The notes under the pieces: generated by a model
Told to the model about the DNA's origin: nothing
Database searches by the model: none
Seen by the model: the letters and a program-made list of their open reading frames with translations, nothing else
Translations under genes and position numbers: made by a program
In this document: positions 1 to 6,828 of the stretch, in pieces
Layout: every line of letters begins with the position of its first letter
How positions within the stretch are numbered: the first letter of the stretch is position 1
Source: Bacteroidales bacterium UBA1195
GTDB lineage: Bacteria; Bacteroidota; Bacteroidia; Bacteroidales; WCHB1-69
Direction of reading: 5' to 3'
Assembly: GCA_002309855.1 (NCBI GenBank)
Contig: DBYD01000064.1
Coordinates: 35,775-49,089, forward strand
Length of the DNA: 13,315 nucleotides

Positions 1-1014
1 GTTGTCGTAGGCCTGCTGGCGCTCCTTTTGGGTGACCCAACGTTGCGGCGTGGGGTGCATGTATGCCTCTTTGGCGCGGTCGGCTTTGCTCAGGCCGGTC
101 CAGTGCGCCATGTCGCTGCCCGCGTTGTCGGTGGAGGTGGCGTCCAGGTCGGGGAGCACGCAGTATCCGTCACGGATGCCCCTGCGGAAACCGTCCTCAC
201 TCACGTCTGCGCCCCAAGCGACGGTGTAGCCGTTGGCGATGGCGTTGTCAAACACCTGCATCATTTCATCGATGGGCAGGTTGTAGCACTGGCTCCAGCG
301 CCAGTTGTCCTGGATCTCAAGCACGAACTTCTCGTAGAAGGGGTGATGGGTGTAGGAGGTGATGGAGACATAGTCGGAGGCGTTCAGTCCCAATGACTCA
401 TAGAAGGATTTCGGCGTGTACTTTTTGCCTTTGTACATGAATTCCTCCGGAGCCTGTCCCAGATATACCTCATGGACAGCCTTGACGGCTTTGAGCCACA
501 TCGGGTTGCCAGCAGTGTCGCACTGCAGTTTCTTGTGCTCGCCCTTGGCGATGGCCTTCACCATGTTGTCGGTGAGGGCGGAGAGTTCGCTGTGGTTGGA
601 GAGGGTGTCGCCGTACATCACGCCCGGACGCATGCATTCCTCCGGCACAAGGCCGAAATGCTCCATGCCGTAGATGACATCGTAGAAGGAGCCGCCTTGG
701 GCGAAGGAGACGTCACCGTGGGTGCGGACAGCCGCCATGGCGCGGTCCATGTAAGTGTTGCTCACGATGTACATTTCGCTCAGGTCGTACTCACCCTTGT
801 TCATGCGGAGCAGTTCGCTCTCGATGAAGGCGAGGCCGCTGTAGCACCAGCAGGTACCCGCACGGTTCTGGTTCTTGATGGAGGTGATGGGCAGTTCCTT
901 CGTTACGGTGAACACGTAGCCCGAATCCTTCTTCTCTTTTTTTGCTTCCTGTGCCTGTGTCGGCATGCCAAGCATCGCCGCTATGGCGATAATACCTAAT
1001 TTTTTCAGATTCAT
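1..1014 (-). CDS. Secreted C1B cysteine peptidase (aminopeptidase C / bleomycin hydrolase family), 3' end outside window
   Basis: The reading frame is open from the ATG at 1014 to the left edge, giving 338 codons of a partial protein. It begins with a signal peptide (MNLKKLGIIA, then a hydrophobic stretch ending PTQAQ near residue 22), so the product is probably exported to the periplasm. Residues 48-60 read NQNRAGTCWCYSG, the active-site block of papain-like C1 peptidases, with oxyanion Gln49 and catalytic Cys55. The following FIESELLR and the SEMYIVSNTYMDRA block fit the C1B branch (PepC/bleomycin hydrolase), which usually trims peptides as an aminopeptidase. The catalytic His and Asn should lie beyond the window. 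A Cys at position 57, two after the nucleophile, is less usual there. The gene follows ridA by 53 bases and may be cotranscribed with it. TACATTTA at about 1046-1053 on the minus strand is a one-mismatch -7 box that could serve it alone. Confidence 0.88.
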   Translation of the reverse strand, partial: MNLKKLGIIAIAAMLGMPTQAQEAKKEKKDSGYVFTVTKELPITSIKNQNRAGTCWCYSGLAFIESELLRMNKGEYDLSEMYIVSNTYMDRAMAAVRTHGDVSFAQGGSFYDVIYGMEHFGLVPEECMRPGVMYGDTLSNHSELSALTDNMVKAIAKGEHKKLQCDTAGNPMWLKAVKAVHEVYLGQAPEEFMYKGKKYTPKSFYESLGLNASDYVSITSYTHHPFYEKFVLEIQDNWRWSQCYNLPIDEMMQVFDNAIANGYTVAWGADVSEDGFRRGIRDGYCVLPDLDATSTDNAGSDMAHWTGLSKADRAKEAYMHPTPQRWVTQKERQQAYDN

Positions 1015-1067
1015 TGCAGTTGTTGTTTTGTGTTATTACAATATATTAAATGTATGGCGGCGTATGC

Positions 1068-1442
1068 CTATTTCGCGGCAATGGTCTCGATCTCCACCAA
1101 CACGCCCATCGGCAGGTCCTTCACCGCAAAGGCGGCGCGGGCAGGACAGTCCTTGGTGTAATACTTGGCGTAGACCTCGTTCATCGGCTTGAAATTGGCG
1201 ATGTCGCTCAGCAGGCAGGTGGTCTTGATTACATTTTCAAAACCATAGCCGGCCTCCTTAAGGATGGCCTCCACATTTTTCAAAACCTGCTCCGTCTGTG
1301 CGGTGATGCCTTCGGGAACAGTACCCGTTGCTGGATTGACCGGAATCTGTCCGGAAATGAATAACATGCCGTTGGCCTCAATGGCCTGGCTGTACGGCCC
1401 GATAGCTTTGGGCGCATTCTCAGTATGGATGACTCTCTTCAT
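1068..1442 (-). CDS. ridA: RidA family enamine/imine deaminase
   Basis: This 124-residue protein has the usual length and sequence of RidA (YjgF/YER057c/UK114), a cytosolic trimer that hydrolyses reactive 2-aminoacrylate and other enamine/imine intermediates made by PLP enzymes to 2-keto acids and ammonia. Visible signatures are GPYSQAI near residues 15-21 with Tyr17, FISGQIP at 28-34, and CPARAAFAV at 99-107, where Arg102 matches the carboxylate-binding arginine of the family, plus Glu117 in VLVEIETIA. Nothing in the sequence suggests a broken active site. The start is 18 bases after the stop of the long CAP/OmpA-like gene and no -7 box lies in that gap, so it is probably read through from the promoter near 3970. 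Catalytic residues are assigned by family knowledge; substrate range cannot be told from sequence. Confidence 0.95.
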   Translation of the reverse strand: MKRVIHTENAPKAIGPYSQAIEANGMLFISGQIPVNPATGTVPEGITAQTEQVLKNVEAILKEAGYGFENVIKTTCLLSDIANFKPMNEVYAKYYTKDCPARAAFAVKDLPMGVLVEIETIAAK

Positions 1443-1460
1443 ATTTGATGTTTTTTACGA

Positions 1461-3902
1461 TTATTTGCACGTTTTGCAGATGATTTTTTTCGCCTCCACA
1501 TTCTCACGCACCAGGTAGGTGAACGACTGGATGGCCTTGCAGAAACGCTGTGCGTTCCGCTCTGCGGCCAGCTTGCAGGCAATGTCGAAGTTGGCGGCGG
1601 TGTAGCTGTTCTCATCCATTGCATATAGGGAGAGGTAGGTGAAGACAAAATCCTCGCTCACCTTCGGATCCTTGATGTAGGGGTCCATTGTGGTGCGTGC
1701 GAACTCGTAGTCACCGTAGCTGATGAAGGATGAGGCCACCTCGTATGCCTTTTTCCAGTTGCTGATGGTGGGGGCTGCAATCGATTTTATCTTGGCGTAG
1801 GTGTTTTCCATCATGGCATCGTCCGGATTCTCACTCGAATTGATGAAATCCAGAATCTTGTATTGGTATACGATGTTCAGCGCATCCACCTTGTGCGGAT
1901 ATTTCTTGCCCATGTCTGTGTTGTAGAACTTGTCAATTTTGCTTTGCAACGAAGGTATTTGTGCCGCAGAGGTTATCTCCTTGCCCAGGATTTCGCAGGC
2001 CAGCGCGTTGAATTCAACTATGGTGTTTTTCGGGCTCATCTTCGGCATCTCCATCACCTTGTTCAGGTCGTCGGAGGAGAGACCGTGGGAGAAGAAGGAG
2101 AGCATGTAGTACTTGTTGGTCAGGAAGGGGACCATTACCTGAGTGTAGGGGATTTTAAGGCTGTCAATATGACTTTTGACATATTTGCCGTCTTCCACAC
2201 GCTTCATATAATATTTCTCGATTGCAAAGGCTAACGGCAGGTTGTTCTCCTCCAGGGCCTTGTTGAATTTCCGTGTGACGAAGTCCTGTTCATATTTCTC
2301 GCTGATGTCGTAGGTCACATGCATTTCAATGCGGGTGTAGCGATGCTCTTTCAACATGGGTTCCAACGCCTTGCGTGTTTTTGCGTTTTTGAGGGCATTC
2401 ACCGCCTCCTCTTTGGATTTGTTGGCCAGATGGCTGTACTCGGTGTTGCGGACATCGCGGACAAACAGTTCGTAGCCGTCTTTCAGCTCAATGGAATAGG
2501 GGATGTCGCGGTGCTGCATGCTGCGCATCGCCTTCATGATGCTTTCGGAACGTTTCTTTTGGAGTTCCAGATTGGAGCGTTCTCCGCCTTCCAATGAGGT
2601 ATAAGTGGCGATATAGAGGCTGTCAATGTTGAATCGGGCTTCGTGTAACGCATCGATAAAGGGCTGGATGTCCTCCGCCTTGTAATCCGACTTGCTCTGT
2701 TCAAATGGAATTTTGAATTCAAACACCGCTTTTTCCGGTTTCGGTATGTAGTTAATGGATGTCTTGACACCGGTCAGGTCGGGTACAAGGCTGGTCTGGC
2801 TTTGGTATACGCTTTGCGGTACGCTCACATTGGTCTTGCAGAGGGTGCGGCATACCGTCTTGTCCTTGATGAGAATGAGGTTCACGTCATAGGGTTCGCT
2901 GACCCCCGCAGGCACGGAGCCGAGATATACGTATAGGCTCTTGTCCTTTTTGTCGGTAATCTGGTTTTTCTTGACCAGTTTGGCGTAGGTGAGGTATTTT
3001 GTCATCACGCCACGGTTGTGCAGGTTGTTGTCCACATCGTTGGTGGAGTTGCAGGGGAACTGGCTGTGCTGCACAATGTCTATTGCGATGCCGTCCTTTT
3101 TGTTGCCGATGATGCGGCGCAGCTCCCTCACGTTGGGATAACGGAAGTAGATGTCCCCACCTTTTATCTCCAACCCCTTGTGCATCTCCTCAATGTTGCG
3201 GATGTTGCATTTGCGGCAGGTCTTGGCATTGTAGTTGGCCAAGCCGTAGCTTTTGCGCGTATAGGTGGTATGTTTGTAGGCAATCTCCCCTTTGTTGAAG
3301 GAGAGGTCGTTGCCCAACACGATGGATACATAGCAATATTTGTTGTAGTTGTCCACTGAAACGCTGACACCGGCCATCTTGAATTTCTTTTGCAGGGGGA
3401 TGTCGGCGATTTTGTTGCTCTTTAGGATGGACATGACGGTCTCCGTAGCCACATCCAAGTAGGAGTAGTCCTCCTTACCGCTTCCTTTTGTCGCCTTTAC
3501 TCTGGTCACCACTTCCGCCACTTTTTTTGTACCGCCTGCATGCATGCCACGGTCTTCAGTGTGTTTCAGGTAAGATACCTGGTTGATGTAGCTTTTCTCC
3601 TCCTTTTTGGCCATGTGCTGGGATTGGAAGTCGGCCGCAGCGGCCAGGATGTCGCTCTCCACCAGCGGCTCGGCATGGGTGTACTGTGCCCTTGCCATGT
3701 TGATGATGTCGATGATGCAGGCATTCAGGATGTCCGGATCAAAATCAATCGGGTTGAAGTTTTTGACATAGTATTTGTTCTCCAACAAAGCCTCTGTCGA
3801 AAAATCATCGTAAATGCTGGGCTGTTGCGCATAGGCGTTGGCACAACAGAAAACCACCAGAAGGGCAAAACCTTTTTTCAACGCAGCATAAAAATGTTTC
3901 AT
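1461..3902 (-). CDS. Exported CAP-domain plus OmpA-C-like protein with helical C-terminal region
   Basis: This 813-residue protein starts with a signal peptide (hydrophobic residues 11-22, ending NAYAQ near 26). Residues about 58-200 resemble a CAP/SCP (YkwD-like) domain: an N-terminal helix with INMAR, then ILAAAADFQSQHMAKKE, a His-containing segment, and a final strand pair GVSVSVDNYNKYCYVSIVLG. Residues about 390-460 look like a degenerate OmpA C-terminal domain: FEFKIPFEQSKSDYKAEDI, then IATYTSLEGG and NLELQKKRSESIMKAM. The Arg of the peptidoglycan-binding motif is kept, but the TD motif Asp is replaced by Ser. Residues 535-813 are mostly helical and perhaps TPR-like. A CxxC pair occurs at 229/232 and another at 809/812, next to the C-terminus. 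A cell-wall or envelope role is inferred, not shown. The gene has its own -7 box at 3970-3977 and heads a unit with ridA. Domain calls are from pattern memory only. Confidence 0.72.
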   Translation of the reverse strand: MKHFYAALKKGFALLVVFCCANAYAQQPSIYDDFSTEALLENKYYVKNFNPIDFDPDILNACIIDIINMARAQYTHAEPLVESDILAAAADFQSQHMAKKEEKSYINQVSYLKHTEDRGMHAGGTKKVAEVVTRVKATKGSGKEDYSYLDVATETVMSILKSNKIADIPLQKKFKMAGVSVSVDNYNKYCYVSIVLGNDLSFNKGEIAYKHTTYTRKSYGLANYNAKTCRKCNIRNIEEMHKGLEIKGGDIYFRYPNVRELRRIIGNKKDGIAIDIVQHSQFPCNSTNDVDNNLHNRGVMTKYLTYAKLVKKNQITDKKDKSLYVYLGSVPAGVSEPYDVNLILIKDKTVCRTLCKTNVSVPQSVYQSQTSLVPDLTGVKTSINYIPKPEKAVFEFKIPFEQSKSDYKAEDIQPFIDALHEARFNIDSLYIATYTSLEGGERSNLELQKKRSESIMKAMRSMQHRDIPYSIELKDGYELFVRDVRNTEYSHLANKSKEEAVNALKNAKTRKALEPMLKEHRYTRIEMHVTYDISEKYEQDFVTRKFNKALEENNLPLAFAIEKYYMKRVEDGKYVKSHIDSLKIPYTQVMVPFLTNKYYMLSFFSHGLSSDDLNKVMEMPKMSPKNTIVEFNALACEILGKEITSAAQIPSLQSKIDKFYNTDMGKKYPHKVDALNIVYQYKILDFINSSENPDDAMMENTYAKIKSIAAPTISNWKKAYEVASSFISYGDYEFARTTMDPYIKDPKVSEDFVFTYLSLYAMDENSYTAANFDIACKLAAERNAQRFCKAIQSFTYLVRENVEAKKIICKTCK

Positions 3903-3937
3903 ATAGTCCTGTTTTTTATCTAATTACCAATTAATAT

Positions 3938-3959
3938 CCAACCTAAAACGGAGGGTTGG
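3938..3959 (-). other. Small inverted repeat in the leader of the CAP/OmpA-like gene
   Basis: CCAACC at 3938-3943 pairs with GGTTGG at 3954-3959 around a 10-base loop. It lies between the -7 box and the ATG at 3902, so it would fold in the 5' untranslated leader. There is no T tract after it, so it is not a standard terminator. It could influence translation or be chance. Confidence 0.3.
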
Positions 3960-3969
3960 TTCAAACAAG

Positions 3970-3977
3970 CAAAAATA
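3970..3977 (-). promoter_or_regulatory. -7 box of the CAP/OmpA-like–ridA(–pepC) unit
   Basis: The minus strand reads TATTTTTG, an exact match to the Bacteroidota TAnnTTTG element, 67 bases before the ATG at 3902. No clear TTTG -33 box is present at the usual distance, so recognition may rest on the -7 box or on an activator. Confidence 0.5.
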
Positions 3978-3979
3978 GG

Positions 3980-4004
3980 AAAAAATATCGTTTGCCGAAC
4001 CGAT
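3980..4004 (-). terminator. Possible weak terminator after ychF
   Basis: On the minus strand ATCG-G-TT-CGGC-AA-A-CGAT can fold into a short stem with one G/A mismatch, followed by ATTTTTT. It starts 13 bases past the ychF stop. The stem is weak (six pairs) and the T run abuts the next promoter, so the call is tentative. Confidence 0.35.
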
Positions 4005-4017
4005 TTCTCCAAAAAAA

Positions 4018-5118
4018 TTATACGTTGAAACGTATATGCAGGATATCCCCATCCTGTACCGGATAGTTTTTTCCTTCCACGGCCATTTTGCCAGCTGTCT
4101 TACAGGCATTTTCCGAGCCGAGTTCAATCAGGTCCGCATATTTTATCACCTCCGCGCGGATGAATCCGCGCTCCAGATCGCTGTGGATGACACCCGCCGC
4201 CTGCGGTGCAAGCGTGCCTTCCGGAATGGTCCATGCGCGGTTCTCCTTGCCGCCGACAGTGAAAAAGGAGATGAGGTGGAGCGATTGGTATGCCGCCCGC
4301 AACAGCTTGTTGACCCCTGGTTCGGAGAGCCCGACATCGGCCAGGAACTCGCCCTGGTCGGCCTCGTCCAGTTCGGCGATTTCAGCCTCCAGTTTTCCAG
4401 CGATTGTAAGCACGATGGCATCAGGGTGGTTGTTCCTCACCCATTCCTCCACAGCGTGCGAATGGGCGTTTCCGCTTGTGGCGGATGCATCATCGACGTT
4501 GCATACGAACATCATCGGTTTGGCGGTGAGCAGCATCAGGTCGCTTACCACTTTCATGTCCTCCTTGTCCGCATTGAGTGTGCGCACATTCTGGAAATTC
4601 TGAAGGTGGTTCCTGAACTTCAGCAGGCTTTCCAACTGCTGTTTCGCCTCCTTGTCGCCAACCTTCGCCGCCTTTTCCACCTTCTGAATCCTGCGCTCTA
4701 TCTGTTCAAGATCCTTTACCTGCAGTTCAAAGTCAATGGTTTCAATATCCCTTACCGGATCCACGCTGCCGTCCACATGGGGCAGGTTGGGGTCTTCAAA
4801 GCACCGGAGCACATGGATCAGGGTGTCGCACTGCCGCACATCGGCCAGAAAGGCGTTGCCGATTCCCTCCCCGTTGGCGGAGCCTTTTGCGAGACCTGGG
4901 ATGTCCACAATCTCGACCTGTGCGTATATGAGGTTGTCGGCGGGGATGAGCTTGTGGATTTTGTCCAACCGTTCATCGGGGACGTTGCAGATGCCGATGT
5001 TGGATTTGCCCGTGCTGAAGGCGAAGTTTGTGATTTGCGCCTTGGTTTTGGACATGCAGTTGAAGAGTGTTGTCTTGCCGGAATTGGTGATGCCGGTGAT
5101 GCCGCATTTCAAGCTCAT
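4018..5118 (-). CDS. ychF: YchF/OLA1-type P-loop ATPase (divergent)
   Basis: This 366-residue protein has the normal YchF length and domain order. The P-loop GITNSGKT is at residues 9-16, the G3 motif DIPG at 72-75, a coiled-coil insertion about 130-175, the NVDD nucleotide-specificity motif at 207-210 (the NxxE-like form that favours ATP over GTP in this family), and a TGS domain from about 281 to the C-terminus, with TLAPQAAGVIHSDLERGF and QDGDILHIRFNV. YchF binds ribosomes and is linked to translation and stress responses. The G1 loop differs from the common GLPNVGKST form, and the usual FPFCTIxPN switch block is replaced by FAFSTGKSNIG, so this is a distinct subtype or paralogue. It begins 19 bases after the nfu-like stop and is probably cotranscribed with that gene. 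The long open frame opposite it is only an antisense shadow. Confidence 0.92.
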   Translation of the reverse strand: MSLKCGITGITNSGKTTLFNCMSKTKAQITNFAFSTGKSNIGICNVPDERLDKIHKLIPADNLIYAQVEIVDIPGLAKGSANGEGIGNAFLADVRQCDTLIHVLRCFEDPNLPHVDGSVDPVRDIETIDFELQVKDLEQIERRIQKVEKAAKVGDKEAKQQLESLLKFRNHLQNFQNVRTLNADKEDMKVVSDLMLLTAKPMMFVCNVDDASATSGNAHSHAVEEWVRNNHPDAIVLTIAGKLEAEIAELDEADQGEFLADVGLSEPGVNKLLRAAYQSLHLISFFTVGGKENRAWTIPEGTLAPQAAGVIHSDLERGFIRAEVIKYADLIELGSENACKTAGKMAVEGKNYPVQDGDILHIRFNV

Positions 5119-5137
5119 GGTGTATCAGTTGATGGGG

Positions 5138-5383
5138 TTAAAAACCAAGGTTGATGTCATAGACGCATTTGATTTCCGGAATGTACTGTTTCAGGACATT
5201 TTCCACGCCGTTCTTGAGGGTCATGCGGCTGTGGGGGCAGGAGCCGCATGCTCCCTGCAGCTCAACTTTCACAATGTTATCCGGAGTCAGCTCCACAAAA
5301 CGGATGTCACCGCCGTCCTCCTGCAGTTGCGGCCTGATCTGGCCAATAATGTATATCACTTTTTGTTCTGTGTTCATTTCCAT
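5138..5383 (-). CDS. Nfu-type iron-sulfur cluster protein (NifU C-terminal domain)
   Basis: With the ATG at 5383 this is an 81-residue single-domain protein of the NifU C-terminal (Nfu) family, which carries or delivers [4Fe-4S] clusters to apo-enzymes in the cytosol. The sequence shows RPQLQEDGGDIRFVE near residues 17-31 and the cluster-binding GACGSCPHS at 44-52, with Cys46 and Cys49, followed by MTLKNGVENVL typical of the family. A longer frame reaches back to a TTG at 5425, but that codon lies inside a TATCTTTG -7 box, so it cannot be translated from this promoter. The ATG at 5383 or the one two codons later (5377) is the real start. It probably forms an operon with ychF, 19 bases downstream. 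Confidence 0.92.
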   Translation of the reverse strand: MEMNTEQKVIYIIGQIRPQLQEDGGDIRFVELTPDNIVKVELQGACGSCPHSRMTLKNGVENVLKQYIPEIKCVYDINLGF

Positions 5384-5422
5384 GTCAGTAACGGTATTAT
5401 TAATAATTGGAAAAATAAAGTG

Positions 5423-5430
5423 CAAAGATA
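5423..5430 (-). promoter_or_regulatory. -7 box of the nfu-like–ychF unit
   Basis: The minus strand reads TATCTTTG, an exact TAnnTTTG match, 39 bases upstream of the ATG at 5383. It separates this unit from the flippase gene that ends at 5494. No -33 TTTG is seen at the standard distance. Confidence 0.6.
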
Positions 5431-5493
5431 GTTAAAAATGCAATACCCTTTTGTGGTTCGCTCTTTTTTTGTTGCTGCGTGCGGCAGGCCTGT

Positions 5494-6765
5494 TCAGAGC
5501 TCCCGTTCGTAGTCTGTAACCAGCCGGTTGAACCAGAGGAGTTGCATCAGGATGACGGCAAAACCGGCAATGCTGTAGCAGGCGATGGCCAGGACGAAAC
5601 TTCCGGTGGCAATGCCTGCGGCCAGCCCTGCCAGTCTCAGCAGAAGCAGCAGCAGTTCGAAGCCCAGCGCCTTTTTCTGTTTCTTGAATATGTCAGGCAG
5701 GAAACAGACCGGACCGGCCAGAAGGGTCACAAACAGCCATGGCAGCAGGAACCGGATATAGTGCCCCGTAACGTGCCATTCCGCGCCCAGCAGCCAGGAG
5801 GTAAGCGACGGCAGCACAAAAAAGAGGGCTGCCAGAACTGGCAGGGTGATGAGTGCTGATCGGGTTATCAGTTTCTTGAAAAAGGGGCTGATGTGCCGCC
5901 TTTCCCGAACCCGTTGGGCGGTGTTTTGGAAGATAACCTGATATATAGATTTTATAATCAGGTTAATTGGTGTAAGTGAAAGGGTGAGGGCCATGCCGTA
6001 GAAACCGATCTGCTGCACTCCGAAAAAGGGAGTGAGCAATAAAATTGGCAGGTTCCCGCTGAGATAGTTGACAATGCAGCGGGGAAGTGAGTATTTCGGA
6101 AAGTTGGCATATTGCCGGGCCATGCGGCGGCATTCGCGCATGTCGGGATGCAGCAGCGGCCTGAATGCTTTTTTAAAGCTTGTGGACATGTTTACGGCCA
6201 GACCGATGATTGGTGCCAGCACCGTTCCGAGAATCAGCCCGGCGCCGGTGTGGCGTGCGAGCCCCCATTTCAGCCCCGCACCGGAGACACATTGGGTCAC
6301 CTGATACATGCTGACATCTGTGAAGCGTTCGTGCCGGGTGTGCCAGAAGTTCATAAGGCTCCACAGTGAAACGGCGAAGATGTAGGGGGAGAGCAGCCAG
6401 AAGTGGCGTTTCAGATCCGGTGCATTGAAGAGGTTTGACAGTGCCGGCGCACATGGTATGAGCAGCAGGAACAGCAGGCAGACCGTAAGGGTGGAGAAGA
6501 ATCCGACATGCAGACAGGCTGCGGCGTCCTTCTCGCTTTTGGGCAGCAGTATGGCGTTCTGGTATTCGGCGGTGGCGAAAAGGGTGGCGATTCCGCCGAT
6601 GGTCAGGAACAGGTGCAGCGTGCCGAAGTCATCCGGAAGGTAAAGCCGTGTCAGTATGGGATATACCGCTATACCGATGACTTGGGCGATGACATTCGCC
6701 GATAACAGTTTGGATGTGTTTCTGATAATGTTAGACTGCATGGGTGTCTGCACGTGCATTTGCAT
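5494..6765 (-). CDS. Polysaccharide flippase-like multi-pass membrane protein (MOP/Wzx-like)
   Basis: This 423-residue protein is very hydrophobic, with about twelve likely membrane segments, and fits the oligosaccharide flippase (Wzx, Polysacc_synt) branch of the MOP exporter superfamily, which flips lipid-linked glycans across the inner membrane. The start NIIRNTSKLLSANVIAQVIG and TRLYLPDDFGTLHLF are typical of the first helices and loop. GFYGMALTLSLTPINLIIKS and the following QVIFQNTAQ match the mid-protein block. The ATG at 6765 is used; one at 6741 gives a more typical N-terminus and may be the true start. No glycosyltransferase or polymerase gene is nearby, which is odd for a Wzx. It follows the UvrA-like gene by 63 bases without a clear promoter between, so cotranscription is likely. 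Substrate is unknown, and a related lipid II or teichoic-acid-type flippase cannot be excluded. Confidence 0.82.
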   Translation of the reverse strand: MQMHVQTPMQSNIIRNTSKLLSANVIAQVIGIAVYPILTRLYLPDDFGTLHLFLTIGGIATLFATAEYQNAILLPKSEKDAAACLHVGFFSTLTVCLLFLLLIPCAPALSNLFNAPDLKRHFWLLSPYIFAVSLWSLMNFWHTRHERFTDVSMYQVTQCVSGAGLKWGLARHTGAGLILGTVLAPIIGLAVNMSTSFKKAFRPLLHPDMRECRRMARQYANFPKYSLPRCIVNYLSGNLPILLLTPFFGVQQIGFYGMALTLSLTPINLIIKSIYQVIFQNTAQRVRERRHISPFFKKLITRSALITLPVLAALFFVLPSLTSWLLGAEWHVTGHYIRFLLPWLFVTLLAGPVCFLPDIFKKQKKALGFELLLLLLRLAGLAAGIATGSFVLAIACYSIAGFAVILMQLLWFNRLVTDYEREL

Positions 6766-6828
6766 TATTAACCCAAATTGGGGCGGAATATTGTGCCTGC
6801 CCTCATTTTTTTTATCCGATGCTGTAGG

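Noticed and set aside
4036..5154. Long plus-strand open frame (372 codons) opposite ychF
   Set aside because: It is antisense to a clearly conserved gene; its sequence is low in recognisable motifs and comes from codon bias of the ychF strand.
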